From the NCBI GenBank assembly GCA_947165255.1, contig CAMUZR010000010.1, forward strand, positions 1 to 64,000: 64,000 bases of DNA. Direction: 5' to 3'. This document shows, in pieces, positions 62,984-64,000 of the stretch (the first letter of the stretch is position 1; every line of letters begins with the position of its first letter). The position numbers were made by a program, and so were the translations under genes. This DNA comes from an uncultured Bacteroidales bacterium (GTDB lineage Bacteria; Bacteroidota; Bacteroidia; Bacteroidales; P3). A model generated the notes under the pieces. The model did not search any database. It worked only from the letters and a program-made list of their open reading frames with translations, and was not told the DNA's origin.

Positions 62984-63457
62984 ATGGCAGAAATAAAATA
63001 TTATAGTGAAGAAGGTCTTCAAAAGCTCAAAGATGAACTTCATCATCTGATATCTGTGGAAAGGCCTGCAGCTGCCGCAGCTATAGCCGAAGCCCGCGAT
63101 AAAGGCGATTTGTCAGAAAATGCCGAATATGACGCAGCAAAAGAGGCTCAGGGTCATCTCGAGGCCAGAATTTCTAAATTACAAGATTTGGTCGCGAATG
63201 CTCGTCTTTTGGACGAGTCGAAAATCGATATTTCCAAAGTGCTTCTACTTTCCAAAATTTCCATTCGGAATATCAAGAATAATATGAAACAAACTTACAC
63301 AATTGTTCCTGAAAGTGAAGCCAACTTAAAAGAGGCAAAAATCTCCGTCACTTCCCCCTTCGCACAGGCATTTCTTGGCAAACGTGCAGGGGATAAAGTT
63401 GACGTCGTCGTACCGGCAGGAAAGATGCAATTTGAAATCCTTTCGGTCGAACGATAA
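62984..63457 (+). CDS. greA: Transcription elongation factor GreA
   Basis: GreA rescues stalled RNA polymerase by stimulating cleavage of the nascent RNA. The 157-residue protein has the N-terminal coiled coil with the acidic tip in ARDKGDLSENAEYDAAKEAQG (the conserved D-x-x-x-x-E pair) and the C-terminal FKBP-like domain ending PAGKMQFEILSVE. Start ATG 62984 follows the terminator of the preceding operon. Another terminator closes it at 63473-63508. Confidence 0.96.
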   Translation: MAEIKYYSEEGLQKLKDELHHLISVERPAAAAAIAEARDKGDLSENAEYDAAKEAQGHLEARISKLQDLVANARLLDESKIDISKVLLLSKISIRNIKNNMKQTYTIVPESEANLKEAKISVTSPFAQAFLGKRAGDKVDVVVPAGKMQFEILSVER

Positions 63458-63472
63458 AATATCTTTTAATAT

Positions 63473-63508
63473 GATAGAGACCTCGTATTATGGGGTCTCT
63501 ATCTTTTA
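63473..63508 (+). terminator. Intrinsic terminator after greA
   Basis: GATAGAGACC (63473-63482) and GGTCTCTATC (63494-63503) form a perfect 10-bp stem followed by TTTT, just seven bases before the next ATG. Confidence 0.82.
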
Positions 63509-63514
63509 TTGTAG

Positions 63515-63946
63515 ATGCTGGATTTTCTTCAGGCTTATGGCGTATGGGGCCTTTTCCTAGGTTCTTTCCTTGCAGCCACTGTTGTGCCCCTTTATTCTGA
63601 TGCTCTTTATCTTGGTGTGCTTTATGCAGGGTGCAATCCCATTTCTTGCCTGATTGCAGCCACACTAGGAAATTGGCTTGGCGGTTTAACATCATATGGC
63701 ATTGGCTGGGTTGGTCGTTGGGAATGGATTGAACGTTGGTTTCACGTAAAACGCGAGAAGTTAGAACGGCAGCGTAGTCGAATAGACCGTTGGGGCATTT
63801 GGCTTGCCTTTTTTACCTGGCTTCCTTTTGTTGGCGATTTGTTTGCTATTGCATTGGGCTTTTATCGTATTTCACCTATTAAGTGTGCCCTTTTAATGCT
63901 GCTTGGAAAATTCTTACGTTTTCTTGGCTGGACTTTCCTTTTCTAG
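63515..63946 (+). CDS. YqaA/DedA-type VTT-domain membrane protein
   Basis: The 143-residue membrane protein matches the short YqaA branch of the VTT (DedA) family: FLGSFLAATVVPLYSDALYL, GNWLGGLTSYGIGWVGR, then a charged loop (VKREKLERQRSRIDRWG) and TWLPFVGDLFAIALGFYR. Relatives take part in membrane lipid handling; the role here is unknown. It lies just after the greA terminator, so its promoter is either the readthrough or not visible. Confidence 0.88.
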   Translation: MLDFLQAYGVWGLFLGSFLAATVVPLYSDALYLGVLYAGCNPISCLIAATLGNWLGGLTSYGIGWVGRWEWIERWFHVKREKLERQRSRIDRWGIWLAFFTWLPFVGDLFAIALGFYRISPIKCALLMLLGKFLRFLGWTFLF

Positions 63947-63964
63947 CCCTTTCTTAATTCACTA

Positions 63965-64000
63965 ATGTCTATTCTTTCCTTTTGGCGCTTCCTTATACTG
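63965..64000 (+). CDS. Possible start of a further gene (cut by window end)
   Basis: ATG 63965 opens 12 codons (MSILSFWRFLIL) that remain open at the last base. The hydrophobic start would suit a membrane or signal segment. Too short to confirm. Confidence 0.3.
   Translation, partial: MSILSFWRFLIL

Overview
The window looks like chromosome from a member of the Bacteroidota, most likely an uncultured gut or rumen-type Bacteroidales that has a type IX secretion system (T9SS). The signs are PorZ, a PorV/PorQ-family protein, C-terminal secretion domains on surface proteins, a SusC-like TonB receptor, a fused SecDF, a DUF4301 protein, and promoters of the Bacteroidota type (TTTG, about 20 bases, TAnnTTTG) in place of ordinary -35/-10 boxes. 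Shine-Dalgarno sequences are almost absent; mreC is an exception. No rRNA, tRNA, IS element, prophage or CRISPR array was found.

Layout. 1-7974 (+): a tightly packed run holding the 3' end of an unknown Ala/Glu/Arg-rich protein, gmk, mreC, mreD, porZ, recO and a subtilisin-like protease with a C-terminal barrel-like region, closed by a strong terminator. 8294-12760 (+): a MNT/HEPN toxin-antitoxin-type pair driven by a clear promoter, then urocanate hydratase 8 bases downstream, a membrane-anchored papain-like protease behind a repeat-rich gap, and a GNAT acetyltransferase. 12832-19778 (+): a heavy-metal efflux operon (His-rich small protein, periplasmic adaptor, TolC-like channel, HME-RND pump) ending in an overlapping NUDIX gene. 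19779-30427 (-): a type I restriction-modification island read hsdM, metallophosphoesterase, hsdS, abiH, fic, DUF1016 nuclease, hsdR. 30503-38465 (+): two secreted T9SS proteins, one of 2019 residues with many FN3 modules. 38514-42034 (-): an MMPL/RND exporter with a small lipoprotein. 42301-44232 (+): a 44-residue small gene with its own promoter and terminator, then lemA and a TPM-domain gene. 44268-46453 (-): DUF4301 and a lipoprotein. 46469-48762 (+): cyclophilin, pheS, folB; radC converges on folB. 49515-62951 (+): secDF, a small membrane protein, then a TonB receptor, a 1601-residue secreted protein and a PorV/PorQ-family protein. 62984-64000 (+): greA, a YqaA-type membrane protein and the possible start of one more gene.

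How the genes fit together. Much of the window concerns the cell envelope: shape (mreCD), protein export across the inner membrane (secDF), T9SS attachment (porZ, the PorV-like protein) and several T9SS cargoes. The defence island is the main accessory region. Within it, AT-richness begins abruptly inside hsdS where the second target-recognition domain starts and continues through abiH, which suggests a cassette exchange. The best leads for something undescribed are the exact gene set of this island, two palindromic elements inside the DUF1016 gene that encode in-frame peptide, the 44-residue gene, and the protease-barrel fusion.
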